Positions 48,256-57,547 of a stretch of DNA of 64,000 bases are shown here, one piece after another (within the stretch, counting starts at the first letter, position 1; each line of letters opens with the position of its first letter). This DNA is from Hyphomicrobiales bacterium (GTDB lineage Bacteria; Pseudomonadota; Alphaproteobacteria; Rhizobiales; Rhizobiaceae). The notes below the pieces were generated by a model. The model was not told the origin of the DNA. It searched no databases and was given only the letters and a program-made list of their open reading frames with translations. The DNA lies in the NCBI GenBank assembly GCA_900465665.1, contig UBJO01000082.1, forward strand, positions 1 through 64,000. Reading direction: 5' to 3'. Both the position numbers and the translations under genes were made by a program.

Positions 48256-50858
48256 CATTTCCTCACGACCCCTTTCAATCCGCCGCCGATCAGGAGCGTC
48301 GCGTCCATCAAAGCGATCATCGGATTGCCTCCTCCGGACACCGCAAGATAGCGCGGATGCCATTGAGGGTGAAACTTGGATTTGAAGGCCCTGAGGCCCT
48401 TGAAGTTGTAGAAGCGCTCGCCGTGCTCGAACACGGTGCTGCCGATGCGGTCCCACACCGGCGCCGTCTCGCGTTTCGACATGCCTGAAAGCGGTGCCAT
48501 GCCGAGGTTGAAGTGCGAGAAGCCTTCGGCGCGCAGATATTCCATGATCTGCACGAACAGGAAGTCCATTGAGCCCTTCGGCGCATCCGGCGAGAAGCGC
48601 ATCAGGTCGATGGTGCCCTCGTCCTTGGCGCCGGTGATCAGGATGTTTGCGAAGGCGACGATCTTGCCTTCGAGCTTCAGGATACCGACCGGCTGCGCAA
48701 GGATATATTCGGGCGTGAACGCACCGAGCGAAAAGCCCTTCTCCTTGGCGTTATGGTCGGCGAGCCAGGCATCGGAAACCGCCGCCAGCTCGTCCATCAC
48801 GCCAGGCACGTCTTCCGCCGCGATCACCTCGAAGCTCAGCCCGTCGCGCTGGGCGCGGCTTGCGGTCTGGCGCAGGTTCGCCCACTTGCCGCCCTTCATC
48901 TCGAAGGTCGAAAGGTCGGAGACGGCAAGTTCGCCAAGCTTGAAGGCCCTAAGCCCCGCATCGGCGCAATGCGAAAGCAGCGCCGGGGAGATCTGGTAGA
49001 ACACGGCGCGGCAACCGGCGGCGCGTGCGGTCTCGACGAAACGCCACACAAGCTCCGGCATCGCGCTGCGGTCGCCGATGGGATCGAACAGCGCGATCCA
49101 CGAGCGCCCCTGGCGGCCATACATGATGAAGGCATCGCCCTTGTCGGAGAACATCACGCTCTTGTCGCCCATGCGCACCAGATTGGCGTCGGCGTAGCGC
49201 TGCTTCTCGACGATATCGACGGCGCGCTCCAGCGCCTCGTCCGTTGCCGGCTCGAGCCGGGTCGTCGCCGGCCGCAGAAGGCTGAAGACGGCGATGGCGG
49301 TCGAGATGATGGTGATGCCAAGCACGGCGCGCAGACCGCGCGGCGCCTCGTCGGCGAATTCGAACTGCCACCAGAGCTCGTTGCTGTAATCGACGTCGCG
49401 ATAGACGAAGAGCAGGATGACAACGGCGCCGACGCAGACGACGGCAATCGCGGTCAGCCACGACGCCGTCAGCGTCTGGTTGAGCAGCGAGGCGCGGCGG
49501 CGGAACAGGCGGCGGCTGACGAAGAGACCGAAGATCAGGAAGGCGAGGAACGAGGCCTCGACCAGCGCCACGGCCTTCAGTAGCGACAGCATGAGTGCCG
49601 CAGCGGCCGAGAAAATGGTGATCCACCATGCGCCGTCGAGCTTCTGGCCAAGACCGCGCGCGGCGACCACGAGCGCCAGCCCGGCAAGGCTCGCCAGGAA
49701 GTGCGCGCCTTCCACGATCGGCAGCGGCAGATAGTTGGAAAGGAACTCGAGGTTGGAATCCGGCGTCGGCGTGACGCTCGAAAAGATCAGCATGACGCCG
49801 AGCAGCAGCGATAGCGTCGACAGAAGCTGCGGCATCAGCCGGATGCCGATGCGGCGGAATCCGGAGGCGACGGGATGGTCGGCGAAGCGGCGAAGCTCGG
49901 TCGCCGAGACAGCCAGGACCGCCAGCAGCAGCGGCACGACGTGGTAGATCAGGCGGTAGAGCACCAGTGAGCCGAGCACGGCATCGATATTAACAGCACT
50001 GCCGAGCGCGGCGATGATGACGGTCTCGAACACGCCGAGACCGGCCGGCACATGGCTCAGCACGCCGAGGCCGACGGCAATCGCGTAGACGGCGAGAAAC
50101 ACCGGCCAGCTGATCGCCGTCTGCGGCAGGAGAACGTAGAGAACGGTGGCGGACGCCGCGATATCGAAGGCGGCGACCAGGAACTGACGCGACCATGTGG
50201 CGGAATCAGGCAGCCGCAGCGAGAAGCGCCCGATGCTGACCGCGCGGCCGCCACGGCCAAGCACGACACCCGCCGCCAGCACCAGCACGATCGACCCGCC
50301 GAGAAGGCGCAAAACCCAGCTGCTGACATCGATGAGCGGCGCGATCTCGTCGGCGATGGCGAGAAGCGCTATGGAGCCGACGCCGGCCAAGCCGAGGCCG
50401 AAGGCGATGGTGACGAAAGCGATGACGCGGCCGATATCCTCCGGCGTCAGTCCAAGCCTCGAATAGGCGCGGTAGCGAATGGCCCCGCCGCTCAGCGCGC
50501 CGAAGCCCGCCGTATTGCCGACGGCGTAGGCAGCAAACGCGGTCAGCGCGACCTGCGGAAACGGCAGCTTCTTGCCGACGTAATCGATGGCGTTGACGTC
50601 GTAGAACACCAGCGCGAGGAAGCTCAGCGCCGTGAAGAACAGCGCCAGCACGATCGAGCTGATCTTGGTGTCGGCCAGCGCCTGCACCACGTCGTCGTAG
50701 CGCACCTCGGTCGTCAGCTGCTCGATCGCGAAACCGACCATGCAGAACACGGCCAGCGTCGCAAGCGCCGTCAGATGCGTCCGGTACCGGCTGAAAAATC
50801 GCGACATGCCCGATTCTTCTATGACTTCAATCTCTTCCAAATTGGCGTGCTTCGACAT
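48255..50858 (-). CDS. lpiA: lysyl-phosphatidylglycerol synthase/flippase LpiA (MprF family)
   Basis: 867 residues. The N-terminal half has many transmembrane helices (UPF0104 flippase domain, for example NTAGFGALSGGAIRYRAYS), and the C-terminal DUF2156 domain transfers lysine from Lys-tRNA to phosphatidylglycerol (YGRQGRSWIALFDPIGD, DFLFVQIMEYLRAEGFSHFNLGMAPLSG). lpiA is acid-induced in several rhizobia. It overlaps acvB, so synthase and hydrolase are translated together. Confidence 0.95.
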   Translation of the reverse strand: MSKHANLEEIEVIEESGMSRFFSRYRTHLTALATLAVFCMVGFAIEQLTTEVRYDDVVQALADTKISSIVLALFFTALSFLALVFYDVNAIDYVGKKLPFPQVALTAFAAYAVGNTAGFGALSGGAIRYRAYSRLGLTPEDIGRVIAFVTIAFGLGLAGVGSIALLAIADEIAPLIDVSSWVLRLLGGSIVLVLAAGVVLGRGGRAVSIGRFSLRLPDSATWSRQFLVAAFDIAASATVLYVLLPQTAISWPVFLAVYAIAVGLGVLSHVPAGLGVFETVIIAALGSAVNIDAVLGSLVLYRLIYHVVPLLLAVLAVSATELRRFADHPVASGFRRIGIRLMPQLLSTLSLLLGVMLIFSSVTPTPDSNLEFLSNYLPLPIVEGAHFLASLAGLALVVAARGLGQKLDGAWWITIFSAAAALMLSLLKAVALVEASFLAFLIFGLFVSRRLFRRRASLLNQTLTASWLTAIAVVCVGAVVILLFVYRDVDYSNELWWQFEFADEAPRGLRAVLGITIISTAIAVFSLLRPATTRLEPATDEALERAVDIVEKQRYADANLVRMGDKSVMFSDKGDAFIMYGRQGRSWIALFDPIGDRSAMPELVWRFVETARAAGCRAVFYQISPALLSHCADAGLRAFKLGELAVSDLSTFEMKGGKWANLRQTASRAQRDGLSFEVIAAEDVPGVMDELAAVSDAWLADHNAKEKGFSLGAFTPEYILAQPVGILKLEGKIVAFANILITGAKDEGTIDLMRFSPDAPKGSMDFLFVQIMEYLRAEGFSHFNLGMAPLSGMSKRETAPVWDRIGSTVFEHGERFYNFKGLRAFKSKFHPQWHPRYLAVSGGGNPMIALMDATLLIGGGLKGVVRK

Positions 50859-51081
50859 TACGAACCGTCGTAAACCTACATATTAGCGGGAATCATGTCT
50901 TGGACATCTAACATAACCTGCATGTAAGTTCTTGGACGCTCGCCCGCGAATACATGCCAACACTACCCCAATGCCGCTTAACGACGCCTGCTTCATCCCC
51001 AATTGGGGCATTTTTGGCGCGAGGACAGGGGTTTCAATATTGTATTTTCGTAAGGTTAGCGATCACCTTCGAGAACTGACA

Positions 51082-51101
51082 CCGGCATCCTTGGATGCCG
51101 G
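51082..51101. terminator. hairpin downstream of the MscS-type gene
   Basis: CCGGCATCC and GGATGCCGG form a perfect 9-bp stem with a 2-base loop, just after the stop codon on the minus strand. There is no U-tract, so termination is only likely. Confidence 0.5.
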
Positions 51102-51109
51102 CGCAGTGG

Positions 51110-53305
51110 TTAAGCCGCCGGCTCGTCGGCTTGGCTGCCCTTCTGCGCGGCGTAGCGCGCAGCCGCGGCATTGGCGTCGGCATCATGCGTCTCGCTCGAT
51201 ACCTGCAGCGTCGGCACGGCGAATTCGATGCCGTTTTCCTTGAAGGCCGTGCGGATCATCGCCAGTGCGTTGCGGCGGATGACGAACTGCTCGCCGGGCT
51301 TCGTCATCATCGCCAGGCGGATGACGATCGCGAACTCGCCGAACTGCTCGACGCCCTTCATCTTCATCGTCTCGATGATGTGAGGCGCGTAGTCGGGATT
51401 GTCGAGCAGCTTCTGGCCGATCTGCTTGATGACCTTCTTCGCCAGCACGAGATCGGTGTCGTAGGTGACGTTGAGGGTGATCTTGTCGATGGTCCAGTCG
51501 CGGTTGAGGTTCCGGACGGCACCGAGCTCGCCGAACGGCACGGTCGTCAAAGGCCCGCGATGATGGCGCAGCCTGACGGAGCGCAGGCTGAAGGCCTCGA
51601 CCACGCCCTTGTGGCTTCCGCTCTCGATATATTCGCCGACGCGGAAGGCATCGTCCCAGAGGTAGAACATGCCGCTGATCACATCCTTGACGATCGTCTG
51701 CGCCCCGAAACCGACCGCTACACCGACGACGCCGGCGCCGGCAATCAGCGGCCCGATCTCGACGCCCAGCCCCGAGAGCACCATCAGCACGGCGATGACG
51801 GCGATCACGACGGCGAGGATATTGCGGAAGATCGGCAGCAGCGTCTGAAGCCGCGCCCGCCTTGCCTTCTCCTCATCGTTGATCGAGCCTTCCAAAGGCG
51901 AGTCCTCCAGCCTGCCGTTGATATAGGCGCGCGCCAGATGCCAGAGCAGATCGGCGGCAAGCAGGATGACGATGCCGCCGACCGAGCCGCGCACGATCCG
52001 GTCGATCATCGTCTCGCCGGCCGCCATCCGGTCGGCCGCGAAGCCGAGAATACGGCCGAGCCAGAGGGCCGCGATGGTGATGATGACGGCGCGGACGCCG
52101 CGATCGAGCAGCACCGCTGCAATCCGCTTCTTGGCAAGGAACCCGGCTTCCGCCTTGTGCAGCGCCCGCACGGCAAGTGTGGAGACGCGCAGAACACGCG
52201 GCAACGCCACAAGATAGATGCCGAGCCACAGGATGAGATTGAAGCCCGCCACCCATAGCAGCCAGAGTGCTGCGAAATAGATGGTCAGCATCCAGGATGC
52301 CGTCGTGCTCTTCTGCCCCTCCTCTGCCGGGCGCGACCAGACCGCTTCGGTCGCAATGGCGAGCAGCCCAAGCCCGAGCGTATAGCCGACGAGATAGCGC
52401 GACCCCGGCGAGAAGCCGAGCGGCGCCATCAGCTGGATCAGCACCCAGCCGAACACGAAATAGATGATGAAGAGGCAGCTGCGCTTGAACCAGAACATCG
52501 CGGTTGCGCGCGAGACGTCCCTTTCACCACCGACATGCGGCAGCGTCACCAGCGCCACGATAAGCCGACCGACCGAGATGGTGACGCGCGAGACGATCAG
52601 CGCGATGGCGACAGCGATCGCCAGCGATTGCGTGATCGGCGGCCAGTTGAAGAGCACGAGCGGCACGAGCGTCGCGACACAGAACACCAGCGCCGGCACG
52701 ATGCGGTAGCTCAGATTGTTCGCCGCATGGTGCGCGACTGTGACGACCGCGCCGTCTTCGAGTTTGACGCGCGGCCGCGGCACGATCATCCGGAACAGGA
52801 GTTCGGCCACCACCCCGGCCAGGAACAGTGCCAGCAGTTCGATGGTCACGAATGCCCAGCCACTCGGCTGCACCTCGCGCTCAACGATCTCAGATGCGTT
52901 CTCGACTTCATCGGGCAGCGTCATCGCAGCGCCAGAGACGAGATCGAAATGACGGCGCGCATGGCCGAGAAAATCGGAAAGCACCGACATCTGCTCGCCG
53001 GACATTTCGCCGCCGGGTGCTGCCGGTTGTGCCGGGGTGCTCGCCGGCTGCGCTGCCGCCGGGGCCTGCCCTGCCGGAGCCTGTGCAGTTGGGCTTTGCG
53101 TCTGCGCCTGCGTCGCCATCCATTGCTTGACGGCGGGCGTCTCCATAAGCTGCAGCATCTGCCGCACCTCGGCGGGCGGCGGTGCTGCCGGTGTCGGGCT
53201 GGGTGTCGCCGCCGGCGTTTGCGCCGCGGCACTCGAAATGATCATGCCAAATGCAAGGAGCGGCAGAAGCCGTCTCATGATGCGCGCACCAAACCCCAGA
53301 CCCAT
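51110..53305 (-). CDS. large MscS-family mechanosensitive channel
   Basis: 731 residues from the ATG at 53305, chosen because GGAGGGG is 6 nt upstream; an ATG at 53278 is in frame but has no such site. A signal peptide (ending SSAAAQ) and a Pro/Ala/Gln-rich periplasmic domain precede many transmembrane helices. The MscS core is GLGVEIGPLIAGAGVVGVAV plus GFGAQTIVKDVISGMFYLWD and a beta domain. It is larger than E. coli MscS and resembles the MscK/YbiO class. It should release solutes on osmotic downshift. The AT-rich TATATATA stretch upstream may hold the promoter. Confidence 0.93.
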   Translation of the reverse strand: MGLGFGARIMRRLLPLLAFGMIISSAAAQTPAATPSPTPAAPPPAEVRQMLQLMETPAVKQWMATQAQTQSPTAQAPAGQAPAAAQPASTPAQPAAPGGEMSGEQMSVLSDFLGHARRHFDLVSGAAMTLPDEVENASEIVEREVQPSGWAFVTIELLALFLAGVVAELLFRMIVPRPRVKLEDGAVVTVAHHAANNLSYRIVPALVFCVATLVPLVLFNWPPITQSLAIAVAIALIVSRVTISVGRLIVALVTLPHVGGERDVSRATAMFWFKRSCLFIIYFVFGWVLIQLMAPLGFSPGSRYLVGYTLGLGLLAIATEAVWSRPAEEGQKSTTASWMLTIYFAALWLLWVAGFNLILWLGIYLVALPRVLRVSTLAVRALHKAEAGFLAKKRIAAVLLDRGVRAVIITIAALWLGRILGFAADRMAAGETMIDRIVRGSVGGIVILLAADLLWHLARAYINGRLEDSPLEGSINDEEKARRARLQTLLPIFRNILAVVIAVIAVLMVLSGLGVEIGPLIAGAGVVGVAVGFGAQTIVKDVISGMFYLWDDAFRVGEYIESGSHKGVVEAFSLRSVRLRHHRGPLTTVPFGELGAVRNLNRDWTIDKITLNVTYDTDLVLAKKVIKQIGQKLLDNPDYAPHIIETMKMKGVEQFGEFAIVIRLAMMTKPGEQFVIRRNALAMIRTAFKENGIEFAVPTLQVSSETHDADANAAAARYAAQKGSQADEPAA

Positions 53306-53357
53306 ACCAGCCCCTCCAATATATATAGCGTAGCTTATATTGAAGCGCGGGAAAGAA

Positions 53358-53388
53358 AAGCCCACGCAGCTTGTGGCTGCGTGGGCTT
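53358..53388 (-). terminator. terminator of gnd
   Basis: AAGCCCACGCAGC and GCTGCGTGGGCTT form a perfect 13-bp stem, followed on the minus strand by TTCTTT. Confidence 0.92.
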
Positions 53389-53412
53389 GGATAACCATTA
53401 TTGCTGAATGGT

Positions 53413-54432
53413 TTACGCCTTCGGCTTTTCGACGTGGCCGCCGAAGCCGGCGCGCATCGCCGAGAGCACCTTGTTGGCGAACTCGTCATTGTCGCGCGAG
53501 GAGAAGCGGCTGTAGAGCGCGGCACTCAGAACCGGCGTAGGAACGCTTTCGTCGATGGCGGCCATGATCGTCCAGCGGCCTTCGCCCGAATCCGAAACGC
53601 GGCCGGCATAGGCGCCGAGCGCGGGATCGGCATGCAGCGCATCCGAGGTCAGGTCGAGCAGCCAGGAGGTGATGACGCTGCCGCGACGCCACACTTCGGC
53701 GACGTCCTGCAGATTGAAGTCGTACTGGTAGTGCTCAGGATGCGCGATCGGCGCCGTCTCGGCGTCGACTTCATGATTGTCGGCACCGATATTGGCGCGC
53801 TTCAGGATGTTGAAGCCTTCTGCATAAGCCGCCATCAGGCCGTATTCGATGCCGTTATGCACCATCTTGACGAAGTGGCCGGCGCCGTGCGGGCCGCAAT
53901 GCAGATAGCCCTGCTCGGCCGTGCTGCCGGCCTGGTCGGGGCGGTGCGCCGAAGGAACCACATTGCCGACGCCAGGTGCCAGCGACTTGAAGATCGGCGA
54001 GAGCGATTCAACCACGGCCTTTTCGCCGCCGATCATCAGGCAATAGCCGCGCTCGAGACCGAAGACGCCACCGCTGGTGCCGACGTCGACATAGTGCAGG
54101 CCCTTGGTGATCAGCTCGCCACCACGGCGAATGTCGTCGTGGTAGTAGGAGTTGCCGCCGTCGATGATGATATCGTCGCTGTCGAGCAGCGGCGTGATCT
54201 GCGCGATCACCTTGTCGGTGATGGCCGCCGGCAGCATCAGCCACACGGCGCGCGGACGCGAGAGCTTCGAAACGAACTCTTCCAGCGAGGCGCTGCCGAT
54301 GGCGCCCTTGCCAACCAGATCGTTCACGCTTTCCGTCTTCGCATCATAGACCACGCATTCATGGCCATCACGCATCAAGCGCTGGACCATGAAGCTGCCC
54401 ATACGGCCCAAGCCAACCATGCCAAGCTGCAT
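53413..54432 (-). CDS. gnd: 6-phosphogluconate dehydrogenase, short (YqeC/GndA-like) form
   Basis: 339 residues, the short decarboxylating class. NAD(P) motif GMVGLGRMGSFM, substrate motif GTSGGVFGLERGYCLMIGG and the catalytic GAGHFVKMVHNGIEYG are intact. It oxidises 6-phosphogluconate to ribulose-5-phosphate with CO2 release. The short class often prefers NAD. Transketolase, another pentose phosphate enzyme, lies 3.5 kb away on the other strand. Confidence 0.96.
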   Translation of the reverse strand: MQLGMVGLGRMGSFMVQRLMRDGHECVVYDAKTESVNDLVGKGAIGSASLEEFVSKLSRPRAVWLMLPAAITDKVIAQITPLLDSDDIIIDGGNSYYHDDIRRGGELITKGLHYVDVGTSGGVFGLERGYCLMIGGEKAVVESLSPIFKSLAPGVGNVVPSAHRPDQAGSTAEQGYLHCGPHGAGHFVKMVHNGIEYGLMAAYAEGFNILKRANIGADNHEVDAETAPIAHPEHYQYDFNLQDVAEVWRRGSVITSWLLDLTSDALHADPALGAYAGRVSDSGEGRWTIMAAIDESVPTPVLSAALYSRFSSRDNDEFANKVLSAMRAGFGGHVEKPKA

Positions 54433-54653
54433 CTCATAATCTCCTGAGAATTGAGAATCTAATCGATATTATGCGCGAATACCTATCACTCGCACTGCAG
54501 CACGCAAGCGAAGTCTCCGTCACAATAGCGGGAACGCCGACGCTTCGCGCGCCGATAAACGCGAGAACCGCGAGCCCGCAAGGCCTTCCGCCGAATCTGG
54601 AAACTAAAAAAATATTTCGAATGTCAACCGCAAACCGCCATTAAGGCTGCGGC

Positions 54654-55253
54654 TCATTGCTGCACCGCAAGAATAACGCGGCCGCTGGTGGCATCGCTTA
54701 GCATCCGCGCGGTCTCGGAGAACACCGCTTCCGGCACGGAAAGCGTCAGCAACGCACCCGCATCCACGAACACCTCGGCCACAACGCGCACGCCGGCGGA
54801 GCCCGCAAGCCGCGCCTTCACCAAAGCCAGATCGGAAAAATTCACCGCGATCTCCGCCTCGGTGGTCGCCACCAGTTCGACCGTCGCCGCGGCCCTCAGA
54901 CACGCGGCGGCCGTGCCGCCATAGGCGCGGATCAGACCGCCGGTTCCAAGCAGCACGCCGCCGAACCAGCGAGTAACGACGACAGCCACTCGGTCGAACG
55001 ATTGCCCGTCGATCGCCTGCAGGATCGGCTTGCCCGCGGTGCCGCTCGGCTCGCCATCATCGTTGAAGCGATAATTCTGGCCGATCCGCCACGCCCAACA
55101 ATTATGGTTGGCGGCGGGATCGCCGTGCGCGGCCAGAAACGCCCGGGCATCCTCCTCGGAGCCGATCGGCGCCGCGACAGCCAGAAACCGGCTCTTCTTG
55201 ACGATCTGCTCCAGGGTCTCGGTGCGGGTGAGTGAAAACATGGCCATTGCCAT
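54654..55253 (-). CDS. IMPACT/YigZ-family protein
   Basis: About 199 residues from the ATG at 55253; ATGs at 55247 and 55241 are also in frame. The UPF0029/IMPACT signature is present as NHNCWAWRIG, DDGEPSGTAGKPIL and VVTRWFGGVLLGTGGLIRAYG. The C-terminal half is the DUF1949 domain. The yeast and mammalian relatives modulate translational control through GCN1; the bacterial role is unknown. No operon partner. Confidence 0.93.
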   Translation of the reverse strand: MAMAMFSLTRTETLEQIVKKSRFLAVAAPIGSEEDARAFLAAHGDPAANHNCWAWRIGQNYRFNDDGEPSGTAGKPILQAIDGQSFDRVAVVVTRWFGGVLLGTGGLIRAYGGTAAACLRAAATVELVATTEAEIAVNFSDLALVKARLAGSAGVRVVAEVFVDAGALLTLSVPEAVFSETARMLSDATSGRVILAVQQ

Positions 55254-55352
55254 ATCGCCAGCACCGCGCGCTTCGCAAGCAAAACCGGCTTGAAGCCCCA
55301 GCCCCGCTCGCAAGTCCCAGCCCCACTCGCAAATCAAAGGCCACAAAAGCAA

Positions 55353-55381
55353 AACGCCCGCAGCTGGAAGCAACGGGCGTT
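55353..55381 (-). terminator. terminator of the DUF1127 gene
   Basis: On the minus strand AACGCCCG and CGGGCGTT pair across 13 bases and are followed by TTGCTTTT. Confidence 0.85.
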
Positions 55382-55418
55382 TGAAATCTATCTGCTCATA
55401 AAGAGCAGCGATCGCTTG

Positions 55419-55562
55419 TTAGCGAGTGGCGTCGCGAGCAACGCGCTGGATCTCGGAGCGGTCGATACCGAGGTCGTTCAGCGCACGGTTGGACATGCGG
55501 CCGAGTTCGCTAACGGTCTGACGATACTTGCGCCAGTTATTGAAGGAGCGTGCTACGTTCAT
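55419..55562 (-). CDS. DUF1127 small basic protein
   Basis: 47 residues from the ATG at 55562 with AAGGGG 7 nt upstream. MNVARSFNNWRKYRQTVSEL and SNRALNDLGIDRSEI are the family hallmark. Several DUF1127 members, mostly small arginine-rich proteins, are tied to stress responses, phosphate or RNA metabolism in Agrobacterium and Rhodobacter. The gene stands alone. Confidence 0.92.
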   Translation of the reverse strand: MNVARSFNNWRKYRQTVSELGRMSNRALNDLGIDRSEIQRVARDATR

Positions 55563-56117
55563 GATGATCCCCTTTCCTAGGGCTTTCAGCGCTTGGCAGC
55601 GTGTTTGCTGCCCGTGTCTCTCTGTTGATGCGAATATATGCATGAAGGCCGACAACGAACAGCGCTAAAGCATCAGAACACCCATGCGCCATGCGCATAA
55701 CTAAAACCGTGCTGCTTAATATTTTTGCCCTCAGAAAAGCCGTAAACGTTTTAGGAAAACGCCTTTTTGCGGCGATTTCGCCCGAATTTGCGGAATGGCA
55801 TTCGGCTTGATCACAATCGTTAAAGTGTTTTAACCGTTTTAATTGTCGGTTATCGGCTCCACGCGTCGAAAAATGAGCAATTCCTGCGTGATAAAAACCC
55901 GAAACGCATCCCGTGCGCTGAGCGCATGCATTGTTGGCAAGCCTGCGACACCGTGGCGGCTACCCAGCGAAACCCTAGTTACACGCTCGTTTTTCGCCGC
56001 CGACAGCCCGCCACCCCATTGCCAGCAAACCCGGCATACGGCAGTAGAAGTGCGCCGGCGTGATCGAATGCGCGACATCAGGTGGCCGTGACAGTACCCA
56101 TACAACAAGGACGTCAC
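55563..56117. other. 555-bp intergenic region
   Basis: No recognisable gene. The left part should carry the DUF1127 promoter (AATATATG around 55632 gives TATATT on the minus strand). The middle is AT-rich with a perfect 16-bp palindrome at 55819-55834. The remainder up to the secreted protein gene shows short open frames without family resemblance. An unannotated small RNA is possible but not supported. Confidence 0.5.
55819..55834. promoter_or_regulatory. perfect 16-bp palindrome
   Basis: GTTAAA-GTGT-TTTAAC, 6-4-6 inverted repeat in AT-rich DNA. It resembles a CtrA box but the TTAA elements are 6 bp rather than 7 bp apart, so a different regulator is likely. Confidence 0.4.
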
Positions 56118-56576
56118 ATGAAGCATATCCTCACCGCGGCCACGCTCGTAACCACCACCCTGCTCTCGGTCGCTCCGACCCGCGCCGCCGATTTCGGCGT
56201 CACCCCAATGACGGATGGCGACACGTTCATCGGTTGCCTTGCCCAGAACAACCACACCGGCATCGGCTACCTCGCCGTCGGCGACAAGCTGGCGCTGTTT
56301 GCCAATGCCGACGCCTTCGCGATCACCAAGGGTGAGCGCGTCAACGGGACATGGTCGGTGGATGGTGCCGCCGCCGCGGAATTTTCCTCGACGGCAGACA
56401 GCGACAAGACCGTGACGATCGACGTCCCGAACGATGCCGCGGCTGTCACAACCTTGACCTCGGGCAAGGAGCTGACCGTCACCGCCAACGGTATCGACGT
56501 CATCCTGCCGCTGACGGGCACGGAGGAGGCATTTGCCGCGCTGACGACCTGCATGAAGGAAAACGGCGCCGAATAG
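56118..56576 (+). CDS. small secreted protein of unknown function
   Basis: 152 residues from the ATG at 56118 (AAGGA upstream). Signal peptide MKHILTAATLVTTTLLSV, cut after TRAA. The mature part is short beta-rich (GYLAVGDKLALFANADAFAI, SDKTVTIDVPNDAAAVTTL) with one cysteine near each end (FIGCLAQ, TTCMKENG) that could form a disulfide. I do not recognise the family. Periplasmic or outer-surface location is likely. Confidence 0.75.
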   Translation: MKHILTAATLVTTTLLSVAPTRAADFGVTPMTDGDTFIGCLAQNNHTGIGYLAVGDKLALFANADAFAITKGERVNGTWSVDGAAAAEFSSTADSDKTVTIDVPNDAAAVTTLTSGKELTVTANGIDVILPLTGTEEAFAALTTCMKENGAE

Positions 56577-56629
56577 CGCCTGATACCAGGGCGCTCGAAG
56601 CGCGATACGATTGCGGGAGATGGGAAGGA

Positions 56630-56791
56630 AGAGTGCGATCCGCGGCAGCCGATGGAGGTTTACGATCCTGGGTGCCTACAAACGTAGGTGGGCGCCATAT
56701 GTCCAAGCCCACGGGCCTGGCCAGGGACAGCTCCCTTTGGATCGAGTATGGCCCCAGGGATTGTGGTTCCTGTCGAGAGGCGCAGATCGCA
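56630..56791 (-). ncRNA. ssrS: 6S RNA
   Basis: Read on the minus strand, a transcript of about 160 nt starts near TTGCGATCTGCGCC and ends at GGATCGCA followed by CTCTTCC. The ends pair as TGCGATC with GATCGCA, the closing stem of 6S RNA. The AT-rich TTATAT (plus 56798-56803) sits 7 nt before the 5' end as a -10 box. The gene lies directly downstream of zapA, the usual place of ssrS in Alphaproteobacteria. 6S RNA binds sigma70-RNA polymerase and reduces housekeeping transcription in stationary phase. Called from position, closing stem and recollection of rhizobial 6S sequences. Confidence 0.85.
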
Positions 56792-56878
56792 ACTGCTATA
56801 TAAGACCGATCCATGACGCGCGCCAGAGGCTGACGCGGGCGTCCCGGATTTAATTCGAGCACTTCAGTTTCGCCCGCT

Positions 56879-57256
56879 TCAGTTCAGAGCCGCCGGCGCC
56901 CGGCCATTCAGCTTGTCGGTTATCCCGCGCAGCTGGCTGCTGACCTCGACGATGGCGGCAGCGATGCTCTCTTCGGTGCGGCTGGTTGCGGCCAGCACCG
57001 TGTCGCGGTTGCTGCGCAGGCTGTTCAGCTCATCTTCCAGGCTGGCGACGCGCCGGGTCAGCTCCGAGATCTCGTCCATGATCATGATGCCGGCCATGAC
57101 GGTGATGCGGAGATCGCCGATTTCGCCGAACTGATCCTTGAGATGGCCGACATAGCGGTCGAAACGGGTGGCGAGATCGGTCAGGTGATCTTCCTGCCCC
57201 TCTTCACAGGCCATGCGATAGGCCTTGCCGTCGATCGTTACCGTTACCTGCGCCAT
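56879..57256 (-). CDS. zapA: cell division protein ZapA
   Basis: 125 residues. MAQVTVTIDGKAYRMACEEG and the long C-terminal coiled coil (DEISELTRRVASLEDELNSL) are typical. ZapA cross-links FtsZ filaments at midcell. It follows the DUF4164 gene by 15 nt and precedes 6S RNA, the standard rhizobial order. Confidence 0.96.
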   Translation of the reverse strand: MAQVTVTIDGKAYRMACEEGQEDHLTDLATRFDRYVGHLKDQFGEIGDLRITVMAGIMIMDEISELTRRVASLEDELNSLRSNRDTVLAATSRTEESIAAAIVEVSSQLRGITDKLNGRAPAALN

Positions 57257-57271
57257 GTCCTAAGCCCTTTA

Positions 57272-57547
57272 TTAGCGGTCGAGAACCGCGCGGATCGTCT
57301 CCATCGCCGTTACCAGCCGACGCGAAACCTCGCGATTGACCTCTTCCAGCCGGTTCGCGCGGAATTCCGCCTGATCGAGTTCTTGCGCCAGCTTGGAGCG
57401 ATCGGCATGCACGCGGCGAACCTCGCCCTCGATCTCGCCGGTCTCGCGCTGCCGCTCGATCCGGGCGTCGACTGCGCTGTCGAGCGCCGAAATCGCCTGC
57501 CGGAGCTCCAAGAGCGCTGCATCGATGCTGTTGCCTGTGGATGTCAT
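57272..57547 (-). CDS. DUF4164 coiled-coil protein
   Basis: 91 residues from the ATG at 57547. Almost entirely helical: LLELRQAISALDSAVDARIE, then VRRVHADRSKLAQELDQAEF and NRLEEVNREVSRRLVTAMET, a heptad pattern for a dimeric coiled coil. DUF4164 proteins occur directly before zapA in Rhizobiales. A role at the division site is suggested by the neighbour only. Confidence 0.9.
   Translation of the reverse strand: MTSTGNSIDAALLELRQAISALDSAVDARIERQRETGEIEGEVRRVHADRSKLAQELDQAEFRANRLEEVNREVSRRLVTAMETIRAVLDR

Noticed and set aside
56611..56853. Short open frames over the 6S RNA region
   Set aside because: They have no ribosome binding site or family, and the RNA interpretation explains the pairing ends, promoter and position.
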